Source: CAYLNH01 sp964384625
Lineage (GTDB): Bacteria > Verrucomicrobiota > Lentisphaeria > JABSQK01
Assembly: GCA_964384625.1 (NCBI GenBank)
Contig: CAYLNH010000092.1
Span: 1 to 24,464 of the forward strand
DNA length: 24,464 bases
Direction of reading: 5' to 3'
In this document: piece after piece, positions 24,426-24,464 of the stretch
Position numbering within the stretch: position 1 is the stretch's first letter
How the letters are laid out: each line of letters begins with the position of its first letter
Notes under the pieces: model-generated
The model's input: only the letters and a program-made list of their open reading frames with translations
Databases searched by the model: none
What the model was told of the DNA's origin: nothing
Position numbers and translations under genes: made by a program

Positions 24426-24447
24426 AGGGGCCCGTCGTTGGGCCCCT
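24426..24447. terminator. Hairpin at window end
   Basis: AGGGGCCC and GGGCCCCT pair around GTCGTT, followed by a C/T-rich run. Possibly a terminator linked to a gene beyond the window. Confidence 0.35.
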
Positions 24448-24464
24448 CCCCTCCCTCCGAACCG

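Overview
The window is GC-rich, mostly non-mobile bacterial chromosome with short intergenic gaps. No rRNA, tRNA, transposase, phage gene or CRISPR array was recognised. The gene mix suggests a PVC-type bacterium, possibly Lentisphaerota or Kiritimatiellota. It includes a URO-D-family enzyme divergent from an AraC regulator, TPR and ankyrin membrane proteins, an archaeal-type homocysteine module, and intergenic CACGAAACAC-type tandem repeats. This placement is inference from gene content and is not proven.

Layout. Positions 1-281 are non-coding with two hairpins. mutS2 (282-2666, +) is followed at once by a PMT-like membrane glycosyltransferase (2671-4374, +). That gene converges on, and overlaps by 14 bp, a GDP-fucose pair read leftward: gmd (6459-5413) then fcl (5299-4361). 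Histidine genes hisB and hisA follow (6680-8054, +). A leftward cassette of three single-span membrane proteins of unknown function covers 11383-8228: a possible OB-like protein, a long coiled-coil protein, and a disordered protein carrying a duplicated RPTLLVKH motif. After a structured 465-bp gap comes a TMTC-like mannosyltransferase with C-terminal TPRs (11849-13537, +), whose consensus promoter predicts a leaderless mRNA. Two small membrane proteins follow (13762-14363, +).

Next is a URO-D-family protein (15542-14400, -) divergent from an AraC-family activator (15637-16425, +), with repeated putative operator sites between them. A small hypothetical gene (16824-16441, -) precedes the most coherent pathway in the window: the COG1900 homocysteine-biosynthesis protein (17049-18242), the NIL-domain ferredoxin (18239-18649) and the COG2122/UPF0280 protein (18830-19567). 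Together these are the bacterial equivalent of the Methanosarcina sulfide-to-homocysteine system. The same dyad, GCGTCA-N4-TGACGC, lies upstream of both transcription units. Five copies of a 14-bp tandem repeat separate the ferredoxin from the UPF0280 gene.

The right part holds a secreted M28 aminopeptidase with PDZ domain (20080-21945, +), an ankyrin membrane protein with a clear promoter (22655-22035, -), a 728-bp gap with a roughly 138-bp imperfect palindromic element, and a two-domain PRC-barrel protein (24121-23384, -). The window ends in non-coding DNA with terminator-like hairpins.
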